From: Pseudovibrio sp. JCM 19062
GTDB lineage: Bacteria; Pseudomonadota; Alphaproteobacteria; Rhizobiales; Stappiaceae
Direction: 5' to 3'
Assembly (NCBI GenBank): GCA_001310715.1
Contig: BAXV01000014.1
Coordinates: forward strand, 1-64,000
DNA: 64,000 bases
The notes beneath the pieces were generated by a model. The model did not search any database. It was not told the DNA's origin and was given only the letters and a program-made list of their open reading frames with translations. Below are positions 63,312 to 64,000 of this stretch, piece by piece. Position numbers and translations under genes: made by a program. Each line of letters starts with the position of its first letter. Within the stretch, counting starts at the first letter, position 1.

Positions 63312-64000
63312 ATGGGGCAGGATCAGGCGGTCAACACTTCGGTCATAGGGTTGTTTAAGCTGAGCGCCTTTCGGCGGTTTGTTGGTGTCCTTGTTCCAGC
63401 TGCGTTTGCCGACTGGATCGATTTCATCGCCATTATGGTTCTTGTCAGCTACAGCTGGGAGATGGGGGCGACTGAAGTTGCAAGCGTGATCATGGCGGCC
63501 ACGCTGCCGCGTGTCATCTTCGGCCTGCCCGGCGGCGTATTGGTGGATCGTATCGGCGCTGGACCGGTTCTGATCGGCGGTCTGGTTATTCGCGCTTGCC
63601 TGATGATGGGCATGTTCTTTTTTTGCCACAAGCCTTCCAGTTCTCATCGGCTTTGTGTTTCTCAAGGCGACCGTTTCAGCCGCCTTCATGCCCGCGCTTC
63701 AGTTGACGCTGAAGAAGGTGGTCCCCGAGGATATGCTTACACAGGCGGTCAGCGTGCATCATTTTGTGATCCAGTCCACCAAGATCTTTGCTCCGGTTTT
63801 AGGGGGAGCGTTGCTTGCTATCTGGAGCCCGTATCATGTCTTTTTGCTGGGTGCCGGCGCTTTTGCTTTTGCCTCTCTGGTTTGCTTGAGCGTGCTTGGC
63901 TTTCTCAAAAACGAGAGGGGCGAGGAGCAGGAGGCCTCTGGAGAGAAAGACAGTGTCCTGACAGATGCCAAGGTCGCTCTTGTTTTTCTGTGGCAAACAC
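63312..64000 (+). CDS. MFS transporter, 5' part, one frameshift; runs past the window end
   Basis: First 230 or so residues of a major facilitator transporter. The ATG at 63312 opens MGQDQAVNTSVIGLFKLSAF, then a first membrane segment, MAATLPRVIFGLPGGVLVDR (the loop 2-3 motif region), LIGGLVIRACLMMGMFFF and EDMLTQAVSVHHFVIQS. An extra T in the T7 run at 63618-63624 breaks it; six T give FFATSLPVLIGFVFLKATVS. The substrate is unknown. The gene continues beyond base 64000. Confidence 0.78.
   Translation, partial: MGQDQAVNTSVIGLFKLSAFRRFVGVLVPAAFADWIDFIAIMVLVSYSWEMGATEVASVIMAATLPRVIFGLPGGVLVDRIGAGPVLIGGLVIRACLMMGMFFFCHKPSSSHRLCVSQGDRFSRLHARASVDAEEGGPRGYAYTGGQRASFCDPVHQDLCSGFRGSVACYLEPVSCLFAGCRRFCFCLSGLLERAWLSQKREGRGAGGLWRERQCPDRCQGRSCFSVAN

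Noticed and set aside
63109..63348. 79-codon frame after the YrbL-like gene
   Set aside because: It overlaps the start of the MFS gene in another frame, has no recognisable motif and an odd composition.

Overview
The window looks like chromosomal DNA of a marine, probably denitrifying alphaproteobacterium. The Aap amino-acid importer, the thiCOSGEF order behind a TPP riboswitch, the five-step hut pathway with hutF plus hutG, and a cd1 nitrite reductase cluster would fit the Pseudovibrio/Stappiaceae group. That placement is inference; no rRNA or marker gene is present.

Many housekeeping genes here cannot be translated in one frame. At nearly every break I could resolve, adding or removing one base, usually in a homopolymer run, restores the family sequence. 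I therefore read about two dozen broken genes as intact genes carrying sequencing or consensus indels, and give each one full span. Only a few pieces look like true decay: an IS5 transposase, a BRO-N antirepressor and a short ABC ATPase scrap.

Layout. 1-600: a GIY-YIG nuclease gene between inverted REP-like palindromes. 697-7684: acnB, then the phosphate operon pstSCAB (read leftward) behind a Pho box. 8071-14406: an L-asparaginase II-type gene, a divergent LysR regulator, and the aapJQMP amino-acid importer. 14456-14905: an IS5-type transposase remnant. 15168-26654: a genomic island of about 11.5 kb, bounded by a 20-bp copy of the 3' end of tRNA-Ser(GGA), with a tyrosine integrase next to the tRNA. 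Its cargo is phage-type regulators, a serine recombinase, a membrane-anchored PD-(D/E)XK nuclease, a second PD-(D/E)XK protein, a DUF4209-like protein with an HEPN-like Arg-x4-His motif, and small unknown proteins.

27139-35626: a mixed core block (small membrane protein, msrA, MarR, chemoreceptor, a pabB-pabC fusion, two SDR-type genes, a P-loop kinase). 35653-43392: the hut regulon, hutF-hutC leftward and hutIHGU rightward from one shared control region, converting histidine to glutamate through formimidoylglutamate, formylglutamate and formate. 43535-49575: nupC, a LysR regulator, murQ with a scrap of a sugar ABC ATPase after it, and a PhoD-like phosphatase. 49728-55245: TPP riboswitch and thiCOSGEF for thiamin pyrimidine and thiazole synthesis. 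55722-61448: nirS, a NapC/NirT-type cytochrome fused to an ethylbenzene-dehydrogenase-like haem domain, a cupredoxin, and nirN, together an electron route to periplasmic nitrite reduction. 61471-61572: a REP doublet of the same family as the palindromes at the left end. 62389-64000: a YrbL-like gene and the start of an MFS transporter that runs off the window.

The most interesting part is the island cargo at 18899-23944, which has the composition of a defence locus but matches no system I can name.
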